This document shows positions 13,781 to 21,923 of a stretch of 25,733 bases of DNA, piece after piece. The DNA is from an uncultured Phycisphaerales bacterium. Lineage in GTDB: Bacteria > Planctomycetota > Phycisphaerae > Sedimentisphaerales > Anaerobacaceae. The notes beneath the pieces are model-generated. The model worked only from the letters and a program-made list of their open reading frames with translations, searched no databases and was not told where the DNA came from. Position 1 is the first letter of the stretch; every line of letters begins with the position of its first letter. The DNA is taken from assembly GCA_937927975.1 (NCBI GenBank), contig CALEZT010000211.1, positions 1 through 25,733 on the forward strand, read 5' to 3'. The position numbers and the translations under genes are program-made.

Positions 13781-16700
13781 CTATTCTCCCGCTTTGTAGA
13801 GCTGTGCGATTTCTTCCTTGCTCAAGGCCCGATTGTATATACGTCCCTCGCGTATCAGACCTCGCCAGTGGCTATAGTACCAGACTCCCTGGCTCAAGGT
13901 GATGCCTTGTTCCGAGACGAGGAGCGAACCGGACGCGTCGGCGGATACATCCAGTGCCCCGTCCACATACAGAGACAGCGTGCGTGAATCATAGACGCCG
14001 ACGAGGTGATGCCAACGCCCATCGTTCAGAGATACCCGGCCAATCACCCGACTGTCAGGCGCCGAGGCGGGCACGGTCAGACCCGCGCAGGCGAACCCGG
14101 CCGTGCCGGTTGCAGATGCAACATACAAGCGCCAAGCATGGCCTTTGCCCGCCACCTGTTGATTCATCTGTTTGGCATCATCTTCGGATGCGTACTGCAC
14201 CCACGCAGCCACTGTCAAGGCGTCGGTTATGTTCAAGTCGGGCGTGTTTGGGCAAAGCAGGCAACTCTCCGGCTCCTGAAATTGCAGGGCCGTATATCGC
14301 TCGTCGTGGAGCGTGCGGACATCACCGACGAAGCTGGCATCATGTCCGAGACCCGAGCGGTCGCGGATGACGGCGCCATCCAGATCATCGGGCGCCCACC
14401 AACACACCAGGTTCCGCTCCGGCAGGTTCCTGAAATGCACCCAGTCATAGGTACCACCGGCTTCGAACAGACGAAGAAACGTGCGCTGGTTCGCCATCCA
14501 CCGTTCTTGTTCGGCCAGCGGCAGCAGATCGATCGCCCTCTGCTGCATGCGAACCGCTTCGGCAAAACGGGCATTCGCTGCACATGCGACAGCATAGGTG
14601 TGCAGACACTCCGAGGATCGCCATTCTGTCAGCAGGCAAGCGCGCTCTGCGAGAGTCAGCGCTTCGCCCACATCGCCGGGGGAGCGATCGTGACGCGTGG
14701 CGAGGACCCATGCGAGTCTGCGCAGAATCTCGGGACTCTCAACTCGAAGAGCCAGAGCACTCCTGTAGCGCGTGATTGCCAGGTCATGGCGGCCACAACG
14801 TTCTTCGCTGTCCCCCTTGCGAAAATGGGCATCACACAATCTGAGGGCCAGATCCGTGCTCATCTTTGTTAGATCCGGGTCAGCAGTCTTCGAGAGCATT
14901 TCATACTCCTGATACAATTCGAACGCTCTGGCCAGATACCCGTTGTCGAGGGACCAGGATGCAACGTTCAACAGACAAGCGAGTGCCTCCGCGCTCGTTT
15001 CCCTGTTGGTATGACGGAGGAAGTCCAATCGTGCGGTCCATTCCTCTTCATATGACGCTTCTCGAATGTGACCTGCGTCGATCCGCAGGTCTACGTACGC
15101 AGACACAAGTTTCGTAATGTATTCAGCCTGTACGGCCTCTGACCGAAACGGCAACAGTCCACCCGCACAGATTAGCGCCGAGCCGCTGCCATTGAACCGG
15201 GGATAGACCGTGGGGGGGCGACGGGAATCGGCAAAGACGTCGTCAGTATCTTGAAGCAGCCACGCCGAGCTGATTTCGTCCCCTGACACATCGTCGCAAT
15301 ACGGTCTGAATCGCTCACCGGTAACAAGGTTCCAGATCCCAATGGCAGATGTCCCCTGGCGGTCACAAGTGGCAAGCCACACCCCATCCGGGCTGATGTC
15401 AGCAACCTGCTGGCCGGTATCGGGAGAAATCGTGAAGGCAAGCCTTCCATTGTCAGAAAACCACACTTGAATCTCTCCATCGTGCCGCTCGGTAAGAAGA
15501 AAGCGGCCGTCGGGCGAGAAATGCCAGTTCTCCACTCCGGGATCTCCCAAGTGCACTACGGGAGTTCCCCATTGTGCATCCCACAACTCCGCAATCGTGG
15601 ATTTCGTGACGTCCGCAGTATCCCGATCGGATTCTGACAGTCGTGTTGTGACTACTCTTGCGTAATCCGGACTGAAACCGAAGGCCGTTGCGTGTGGAAC
15701 GGTGAGAATTGTGCGGTTGCCGGCTCGATCCAGAAGCTCTACTTCGCCGGTTGGTTTATGGACGATCATCCTTGTGCCGCCTACGATTGCACCGATTGCC
15801 GGAAACTCAAAGGGCTCCTGCAATGTAAACTGAGGCACGTCCCAAAGATGACACAACTGGCGGCAGTCGATGGCGACCAGGGCCGATGGATGACCGTAGC
15901 TGCTGATCGGGCGGAAACAAATGCCCGTGAGAAGGCTTTCGCAGGGCATTCTGTTCGAATGGTGCAGATCTCGATTCGAGAAATCCCATACCACCACCCA
16001 TGATTCCGGTGCATCGCCGGAGGGATCTGCATCCAGGAAAGCAAACCAGTCGCCCGATGGACTCAGCAGGATCCTCTCATAAAATTTCGAAATGACATCC
16101 CGCGGGGGGAGTTGCCCATGGGGACACCTCATCAGGATATCGACATCCGCATTCGCGCGAGGGATGGACGTGACCTGGACGCCGGTGTTCAGATCGAAAA
16201 CCCTGATTGAGTGATGAGAGTTGTCGCCCTCAACTCGAGCCAGTAGGTGTCGCCCCCCGGGAAGAAATGCCAGCTTGGACACCTTGCCCGTTTGAAGCTC
16301 GATCACGGGTTCGGCGCTCTCCGTATCGAAGATCTCCACTGCAGGCCCCTCTTCGTCTGCGAAGGCAATCAATTTGCGGTCGGGGCTGGTCGCGAAGGAA
16401 GGGCCTGCCCCTGGCAGTTGCCCTTTCCAGCGGACCAGACTTGTGAACGTGTTGATGTTCGGGTCTGGATGTGTGCGAAGACATTCCTGTGCAAGCAGCA
16501 GCGTCGAAAGCTCGCCGCCGTCGTTCTTGAGGGCCTCCGCCAACAGAACCAGGGCCCTGTCGAGATCGCCCGTGTCCAGGTATTGTCGACCCTGTTGGCG
16601 GTAAAGACCCGCCAGACGGCGCACACTCTCGTGTTCCGCTTTGACAGCTCGATCACGTTCCTGCTCTGCGGCCTGTCTTTGGGTTTCCTCGGCGGCCTGC

Positions 16701-17926
16701 GCCTTCTCTGCACTCTGCCGCGACTGATCTGCGACCGCGCGCATCTTCTCGGCCGTGGCGTACATCGTCGTGGATACGATCAGCGCGATCAAAAGAGATG
16801 CGGCAACCGTAAGGGTCGCAGCCACGGCGCCCCTGTGCCTCTGAACAAATTTCGTGGCGAGGTAGGCCATGGACTCCGGGCCCGCCAGCAGAGGATTACC
16901 CCTAAGGTAGTTCTCTATGTCGTGCCCCAGGTCGGAGACCGACTGATACCGCCGGGGAGCTTCCTTTCGCATCGCTTTGAGCGGAATCCACTCCAGTTCT
17001 CGACGGAGCGATCTGGCGAGAGTCTGCGGATCGGTCTGGCGTCGCTCTGCGATTGCTGCAATTCCCTCTCCCAGGGCCGTCAGGCGGGTACTCGGGGTCT
17101 TGGGCTCTTGCTGGCAGATCGTTCGGCGGAGGTTCTGAGATCCGCCGTTTCGAAGGGTGTCCGGGTCGAAGGGCAGGACGCCCGTCAACAGCTCGTAGAG
17201 GATAACGCCCAGCGAATAGACATCGGAGCGGGTGTCCACGCCGCGGGCGTCCATTTCCGCCTGCTCGGGACTCATGTAGTCCGGCGTGCCGATGAATTGG
17301 CCCTGCTCGGTGTGGAGCGTTCTGTCCGTCAGCGGCTGGGCCAGCGCCTTGGCGATTCCAAAGTCGATGACTTTGACAAGGGGCTCGCCATCCTGGGTCG
17401 CGACCAGCACATTGGAGGGCTTGAGGTCCCGATGGAGGATTCCCTTCTGGTGCGCGTGCCGAACGGCGCTGCACACCTGCAAGAACAACCGCAGCCTTTC
17501 CCTGAGGCTCAGTCGCTCCCGATCGCAGTACTCGGTGATGGTTCGCCCCTCGATGAGTTCCATGGCGAAGTACGGGCGGCCCTGGGGCGTGGTCCCCGCG
17601 TCATGAATCTGTGCAATATTCGGGTGGTCCAGGAACGCCAGGGCCTGCCGCTCCGCCTCGAAACGGGCGATGACCTGTTTGGAGTCCATGCCCGGCTTGA
17701 GAACCTTCAGGGCAACTCGCCGGCGGATCGGCCGCTCCTGTTCCGCGAGGTAGACGATGCCATAGCCGCCTTCGCCGAGGATCACGAGCACCTTGAAGGG
17801 TCCGACTTCGCTGCCGACAGCCACATCCGTATTGGCATATGAGGCTAGAGACTCTTCACCTCCCCCAGAGAAGTAGGGCTTCAATGGCCCCTGTACCTTG
17901 TTGTCTTGCTCCCCTTCACCAGGCAT
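13781..17926 (-). CDS. membrane Ser/Thr protein kinase with WD40-like propeller, TPR and LamG domains
   Basis: A Hanks-type kinase of 1381 residues from the ATG at 17926 (the frame is open to a TTG at 18013; neither has a strong ribosome-binding site). The kinase domain (about 43-340) is complete: GEGGYG glycine loop at 51-56, ALK lysine at 74, HRDLKPSN at 165-172, DFG at 188-190 and SPE at 219-221. One membrane segment (about 367-389) is followed by an Ala/Gln/Glu-rich coiled coil (392-445). Next are a short TPR-like segment, a WD40-like beta-propeller (about 500-930, with repeated SPDG and W-D motifs), TPR-like helices (about 980-1135) and a LamG/concanavalin-like sandwich (about 1172-1376). 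The kinase side should be cytoplasmic and the rest outside. It converges on the ECF sigma factor and small protein, suggesting one signalling unit. The ligand is unknown. Confidence 0.9.
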   Translation of the reverse strand: MPGEGEQDNKVQGPLKPYFSGGGEESLASYANTDVAVGSEVGPFKVLVILGEGGYGIVYLAEQERPIRRRVALKVLKPGMDSKQVIARFEAERQALAFLDHPNIAQIHDAGTTPQGRPYFAMELIEGRTITEYCDRERLSLRERLRLFLQVCSAVRHAHQKGILHRDLKPSNVLVATQDGEPLVKVIDFGIAKALAQPLTDRTLHTEQGQFIGTPDYMSPEQAEMDARGVDTRSDVYSLGVILYELLTGVLPFDPDTLRNGGSQNLRRTICQQEPKTPSTRLTALGEGIAAIAERRQTDPQTLARSLRRELEWIPLKAMRKEAPRRYQSVSDLGHDIENYLRGNPLLAGPESMAYLATKFVQRHRGAVAATLTVAASLLIALIVSTTMYATAEKMRAVADQSRQSAEKAQAAEETQRQAAEQERDRAVKAEHESVRRLAGLYRQQGRQYLDTGDLDRALVLLAEALKNDGGELSTLLLAQECLRTHPDPNINTFTSLVRWKGQLPGAGPSFATSPDRKLIAFADEEGPAVEIFDTESAEPVIELQTGKVSKLAFLPGGRHLLARVEGDNSHHSIRVFDLNTGVQVTSIPRANADVDILMRCPHGQLPPRDVISKFYERILLSPSGDWFAFLDADPSGDAPESWVVVWDFSNRDLHHSNRMPCESLLTGICFRPISSYGHPSALVAIDCRQLCHLWDVPQFTLQEPFEFPAIGAIVGGTRMIVHKPTGEVELLDRAGNRTILTVPHATAFGFSPDYARVVTTRLSESDRDTADVTKSTIAELWDAQWGTPVVHLGDPGVENWHFSPDGRFLLTERHDGEIQVWFSDNGRLAFTISPDTGQQVADISPDGVWLATCDRQGTSAIGIWNLVTGERFRPYCDDVSGDEISSAWLLQDTDDVFADSRRPPTVYPRFNGSGSALICAGGLLPFRSEAVQAEYITKLVSAYVDLRIDAGHIREASYEEEWTARLDFLRHTNRETSAEALACLLNVASWSLDNGYLARAFELYQEYEMLSKTADPDLTKMSTDLALRLCDAHFRKGDSEERCGRHDLAITRYRSALALRVESPEILRRLAWVLATRHDRSPGDVGEALTLAERACLLTEWRSSECLHTYAVACAANARFAEAVRMQQRAIDLLPLAEQERWMANQRTFLRLFEAGGTYDWVHFRNLPERNLVCWWAPDDLDGAVIRDRSGLGHDASFVGDVRTLHDERYTALQFQEPESCLLCPNTPDLNITDALTVAAWVQYASEDDAKQMNQQVAGKGHAWRLYVASATGTAGFACAGLTVPASAPDSRVIGRVSLNDGRWHHLVGVYDSRTLSLYVDGALDVSADASGSLLVSEQGITLSQGVWYYSHWRGLIREGRIYNRALSKEEIAQLYKAGE

Positions 17927-18021
17927 TCCCGGTAGCCCTACCCTTGTGAAAACCTCGGTGCGTCTGCCGATATCCCTGCTCGGTATTCTATCTCTTGCAG
18001 AGGCATCTGGCAATACTCAAG

Positions 18022-18283
18022 TCAGGGCCGACCGCCTCTTCGCCGGGCCTGCACGATGCCGGCCCACTTCCGAGTCTTGTTGAAGCGGTGGCAGAACTTC
18101 GAGAGCGGAGATCGCCCTCTTTCAAGCGTCCACTGACCGTTTCGCCGAAAGTCCTGAATGAGCTCATCGACCCGTCGGAACGAAGACGTATGGATTTCCT
18201 TCCGGCTGAGCCATCTGATGCTCCATCAGGAGCTTCACCAAGTCGGTGGTCAACGGAAGTGTCCGATGGTCAATCCACGACAA
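18022..18283 (-). pseudogene. tyrosine recombinase (integrase) remnant with a frameshift
   Basis: Two overlapping minus-strand frames read like the middle of a phage-type integrase. One (18283-18164) gives RTLPLTTDLVKLLMEHQ and PEGNPYVFVPTGR, then a stop. The next frame (from about 18175 to a stop at 18022) gives RVDELIQDFRRNGQWTLE and LSKFCHRFNKTRKWAGI. The catalytic R-H-R-Y region should lie further on and is absent, and so is the N-terminus. It is a decayed fragment of a mobile-element gene. It begins in frame right after the oxidoreductase stop, so an old insertion may have cut the end of the operon here. The call is by pattern recognition. Confidence 0.6.
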
Positions 18284-18289
18284 GGGGAT

Positions 18290-19648
18290 CTAACGGGAAA
18301 AAGTACTGGTGTTATTGCGGTCCGAGGAGCCGCCGAAACGAATCCCGATGCCATGCAACCGCTCGAAAGGAGGATCGCCGCCGATCAGGATGAAGACCGC
18401 GGAGACAGGCAGTCGCTTCTCGATTTCCGCTGCGTCCTGCCGAACCGCGAGGATGACGTGATCCCGCTCGATTCGTCTGACCTCGGAGTCGAGAATCACG
18501 TCAAGCCGGCCTTTCTGTCGGAGGTGTTCCACCGATCTGAGATTCCTTCGCCGCATTCGAAAGAACTCCGGGCGACGATACGACAACGCGACACGATTGC
18601 CCGATCCGTGAGCCAAGGCGAGCGCCGCCTCCGCGGCGCTGTCGCCGCCCCCGACCACCAGTAACGCCCGATTCGTGTACGCGGCGGGATCGTCAAGATG
18701 ATAGAAGACGTGTGGGAGTTCCTCGCCGGGGACTCCCAGGCGTCGGGGACTGCTGCGTCGGCCGAGGGCGAGCACCACGTAGCGGGATACGATCTTCTCT
18801 TGGGATGTCGTTGATTCCAGCGTGTCGTCGGGAAGGGTCTGGACGTCCAGCCATTCCTCACGCCGGACCGTGATGCTCAGACGCTGAAACAGCCCTTCCC
18901 ATAATCCCAGAAGCTCCTGCTTGCGATACCTCTTGCGGCGCAGCCGGCCGTGCAAAGGCAGATCTACAGGCTGAGTCATGGTCAGCTTGTTGTGCGGGTA
19001 CTTCCTCACGGCTCCGCCGAGACCCTCTCGATCGATAGTGACGTGACTAAGGCCGAGTTGTTTGGCGCGGAGCGTGGCGGCGATGCCCGCGGGGCCGCAA
19101 CCGACGATCAGAACGTCCAGGGGGACCATGAGGGCATGCTCGCCCGCCATGCTCCGGATGCGGCGGGCGATCTCGTCAATCGCTTGAGTCCCCTGGTTGA
19201 TCCCGTGGCGGACCAGGGCCATGCCGCCCAGTTCTCCCACGATGAAGACGCCCGGTAGGGAGCTTTCGAGGTTCTCGTCGAGGATGGGAACATCCGGCCT
19301 CGAACGGATATCACCCAAACTCACGACGATCGCGCCAACGGGACAGACCTGTTCACAGTACGCGTGTCCGACGCATTGGGAAGCGTGGATCAGCCGGGCC
19401 GTTCCCTCGACGAGCGCCAGCACGCCTTCCGGGCAGACCCCAACGCAACAGCCGCAGCCGATACATCGGTGAGGATCGATATGCGGATGTTGACTCAGCG
19501 GCTCGTCGGCGCCGATGCGCTTGGCCTCGCTCAACTTGTCCAGCCACTTGCGGTTGTGCCTGCGTCGGGCGACATACTCCCACAGACCCAGGAACAGCAG
19601 CAGGCCGGCAAACAGACCCGCCATCGACATCGTCAGCGTCCAGTTCAC
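18290..19648 (-). CDS. membrane-anchored ferredoxin/FAD/NAD(P)-dependent oxidoreductase
   Basis: A 452-residue electron-transfer flavoprotein. One N-terminal membrane helix (about 8-26) is followed by positive charges (ARRRHNRKWLDK), placing the rest in the cytoplasm. Residues 61-105 form a two-cluster ferredoxin domain: CIGCGCCVGVCP is a full [4Fe-4S] set (Cys62, 65, 68, 72), but the second, CVGHAYCEQVCP, has His95 where Cys is usual. Then comes GVFIVGELGGMALVRHGINQ (134-152), resembling the C-terminal FAD strand of thioredoxin reductases, followed by the FAD Rossmann motif GCGPAG (183-188) and the NAD(P) motif GGGDSA (333-338). The usual CxxC redox pair is absent. The GTG at 19648 overlaps the cytochrome stop (GTGA) and has GGAGGAG upstream, so translation is coupled. 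It probably passes electrons between NAD(P)H, Fe-S and the cytochrome; the direction is unknown. Confidence 0.85.
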   Translation of the reverse strand: MNWTLTMSMAGLFAGLLLFLGLWEYVARRRHNRKWLDKLSEAKRIGADEPLSQHPHIDPHRCIGCGCCVGVCPEGVLALVEGTARLIHASQCVGHAYCEQVCPVGAIVVSLGDIRSRPDVPILDENLESSLPGVFIVGELGGMALVRHGINQGTQAIDEIARRIRSMAGEHALMVPLDVLIVGCGPAGIAATLRAKQLGLSHVTIDREGLGGAVRKYPHNKLTMTQPVDLPLHGRLRRKRYRKQELLGLWEGLFQRLSITVRREEWLDVQTLPDDTLESTTSQEKIVSRYVVLALGRRSSPRRLGVPGEELPHVFYHLDDPAAYTNRALLVVGGGDSAAEAALALAHGSGNRVALSYRRPEFFRMRRRNLRSVEHLRQKGRLDVILDSEVRRIERDHVILAVRQDAAEIEKRLPVSAVFILIGGDPPFERLHGIGIRFGGSSDRNNTSTFSR

Positions 19649-20556
19649 GGCCTCCGCTCCTCCTGCGACGCTGCGGTCCCGTTCCTGGGGTTTTGCAGGA
19701 CTTCCGCCATGCGATCGTAGAGTTGCCGCGTCAAAGCGAGATTGTGGAGGCCGCATTCCTTGGCTTCGGAGAGATCCTCGCGGATCTGTTCCAGTGAGGC
19801 CCCGTCACGAGACCCTATCAACCGCTCGACAGCCGCTTGCCGCCTCTGCAGAGCCTGTGCCCACTGATAGGCCAGTTGAGCATACTGGTCGTTGTGACAA
19901 TCGGCGCATCGATGGGCGTAGCGGTCCATGGACTGCTTCGGCGTGCTCATATCGTGGCAATCGATGCACGCCAGCCGGTTGGCGTGAGGATCGGGTTCGA
20001 CCTGAAGACGCTGCGCCTGGCCACGAAGGGCGTCGGCCTGGACTTTGTGGCAAGTCGCACAATCCGAGCCCTCGGCACGATAGGTCTTGTCGTCGAGCGC
20101 ATGGCAGTCCCGGCACGAAAGGCCCTTGTGAACCGCGTCCAGCTTGAACGTTGTGTGCCGATCGTGATCGAACAGCAGGTGGCCGTCCTTCCATCCGCTC
20201 TCCTGATGGCAGACATTGCAGGAATGATCCAGCTTTCCTGCGTGGACGTCTTCATGACAGCCCTGGCAGGTTCGCGGATGTCGCTGGTATTCCTGTGCCC
20301 TGGGGTCGGGATGGCACTCCTGGCAGGTCTTGCCGGTGTTTTTGTGAAAGGGCAGAGAACCGGCAGTCTTCTGTGCTGCGGTTCGCTCCGTGGAGTTGGC
20401 GGCGGGGACCGCGTGGCAGCCGGCGCAGTCCGTGGCGGCGTGGACTCCTTCCAGGACGAAGACCTTCTCGTGGCGAAAGCCCGACGCTGGGTAGAAGGCG
20501 GTCTGGTCGTGGCAATCCAGACAGGCCTTCTCCGACGACCATGCGTGAACGTCCAC
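19645..20556 (-). pseudogene. multiheme c-type cytochrome, C-terminal part (frameshifted)
   Basis: The 3' segment of a large cytochrome c. From the GTG at 20556 it has nine CXXCH haem motifs (for example CLDCH, CAGCH, CQECH, CQGCH, CNVCH). A tenth, CLACH, lies in frame just upstream (20571-20557), so the true protein must begin earlier. No start codon exists in that open stretch, which shows that the segment was originally joined to more upstream sequence. The last 75 residues are helical and haem-free, ending in KECGLHNLAL and a charged tail. The stop overlaps the flavoprotein start. The preceding segment (20580-21371) is in another frame, so this is either a truncated gene or one split by a one-base sequencing error. 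Confidence 0.75.
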
Positions 20557-20579
20557 ATGGCAGGCCAGGCAATCCTGCG

Positions 20580-21371
20580 TCAGGCCCAGGAACGTTTGCG
20601 TGCGAGAGACACGCTGTCCGTCATGATCGTCACCGTTCGCTGCCAGGTTCCCTCGGGCGGAATCGCGGTCTTCGTCTCCGGAGCGAGTTCCTCCCGTGTC
20701 AGCACATGCTCTTTGCCCTGGCCGTTCACCGCCGCGATCTCCAGCACCAGCACTCGGAAACCATAGTCTCCGGTCGGGAGGCTATGAGGGAGGCGGTTGC
20801 GGAGTATGATCTGAGCCCCTGCGTCATCGCGGCGAACCTCAAGATCGATCATTCCGTCCGTCGATTCTGCGGTCGGAATGGCGAAGGTGTGGCGTCGCTG
20901 CCGGATTTGATGTTCCATCGCCACGATGAGATCGGAGAACCCGCCTGCGGATTGCGTCATCTTGCGGGTGACCTCGGGCATGTGGCACTGCTGGCAGGTC
21001 TGCTTTCCCTCGCCGACGACCGTCCATTGCTCGAAGGTGCCCCGATGACACCGGCCGCAAATTCCGGCATCCAGATAGACCTCAGGCCGGACGCCAATGG
21101 GGTGGGGGCGGACTCTGCCGGTCGGTTCCAGGGGACCTGAAAGCCGACCCTGTTCCAGATGACAAGCGACGCACGTGACAGCCTCTTCCCGTCCGGCCGA
21201 CCGGACCGCCGGCGTGTGGGCAGTCAACATGGGCTCTGGGGCGTGGCAGTTCAGGCATTCGCCGAACGCGTGATTATCCGTCGCCGCCAGGAAGTGCGGA
21301 TTGCTGTACGCTCGGGCGTGATCGGAAGCCGTCCACTCCTGGTGAATGTCGATGTGGCATTTCCCCCACAA
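20580..21371 (-). pseudogene. multiheme c-type cytochrome, middle part (frameshifted at both ends)
   Basis: This frame opens at a TTG (21371) and encodes WGKCHIDIHQEW..., which should be the end of a haem motif CGKCH. Four further motifs follow (CLNCH, CVACH, CGRCH, CQQCH), plus a beta-rich domain (GDYGFRVLVLEIAAVNG...). After TAIPPEGTWQRTVTI the frame gives an unnatural end and stops at 20580. The first haem motif straddles a G run (21367-21363 on the reverse strand). Eight bases separate its two cysteine codons, where CXXCH needs six. The upstream half is in the next frame, where a lipoprotein signal peptide precedes it. Most likely it is one gene with the segments on either side. Confidence 0.75.
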
Positions 21372-21469
21372 TCCTTGGCCTGCGGGAAGGTGTTGCTCAC
21401 CTGGGTGAGGTGCTTGAACGACGCGCAGCTCGCCAGACCGATAGCCAGCATCGCTGCCGAGGCAATCAA
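21364..21469 (-). pseudogene. multiheme c-type cytochrome, N-terminal lipoprotein signal (frameshifted)
   Basis: In this frame a TTG at 21469 or an ATG at 21451 begins a hydrophobic signal ending in the canonical lipobox LASC, then ASFKHLTQV and AKDCG. This is the expected start of the cytochrome whose haem-binding continues in another frame. The starts lie 26-44 bases after the aminotransferase stop (21495). The protein would be exported and lipid-anchored on the periplasmic side. No strong ribosome-binding site is visible. Confidence 0.65.
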
Positions 21470-21494
21470 AGGTCCAGCGAGCCGGTCGTGGCCC

Positions 21495-21923
21495 TCAGAG
21501 CGTCTTGAGCACCGTTTCAACGGTATCGACAGCCTCCATGAGTTCGTCAATTCCGACAATCAAAGGCGGCATCCACGTCAGCACGTTGCGGCCCGGCCCC
21601 GTCTTGCCCAGGAGATAACCGGAGTCTTTCATGCGTTCCAGAATCAGATCTGTGCGTTCGGCGATTTCCACCCCGATCATCAGACCGAGTCCCCTGACGT
21701 TCGAGATAATATCGGTCTTTTCGGCCAGTCGCATGAGGCGGTCTTTCAGTTGGCCGCCCACCTGCTCGCTTCTGGCCGCGAGTCGATCCCGCTGCAGGAT
21801 CTCCAGGAACTTCAGGCCGGCCTGAGCTGTCACGGGGTTGCCGCCGAAGGTGGAGGCGCCCGGCCGGGTATAGGAGGCGGCGATCTCGTCCGTCGTGGAG
21901 AAGAAACCCACAGGCGTGCCCCG
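21495..21923 (-). pseudogene. class III aminotransferase, C-terminal part (frameshifted)
   Basis: From GTPVGFFSTTDEIAASYTRPG this frame carries the C-terminal third of the aminotransferase: STFGGNPVTAQAGLKFLEIL, then NVRGLGLMIGVEIAER, ending in a helix (VETVLKTL) and a stop at 21495. The sequence upstream of the G run in the same frame is nonsense. One added G in the run at 21920-21923 restores a continuous KALGGGTPVGFF, the normal sequence after the PLP lysine. Together with the N-terminal part, this is a full-length class III enzyme. Confidence 0.8.

Noticed and set aside
16247..17842. 531-codon plus-strand frame over the kinase gene
   Set aside because: Antisense to the conserved kinase domain; no recognisable protein features.
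20580..21371. Programmed ribosomal frameshifting in the cytochrome
   Set aside because: No recognised slippery heptamer with a downstream structure was seen at either break, and a further break occurs in the adjacent aminotransferase; sequencing error or decay is simpler.
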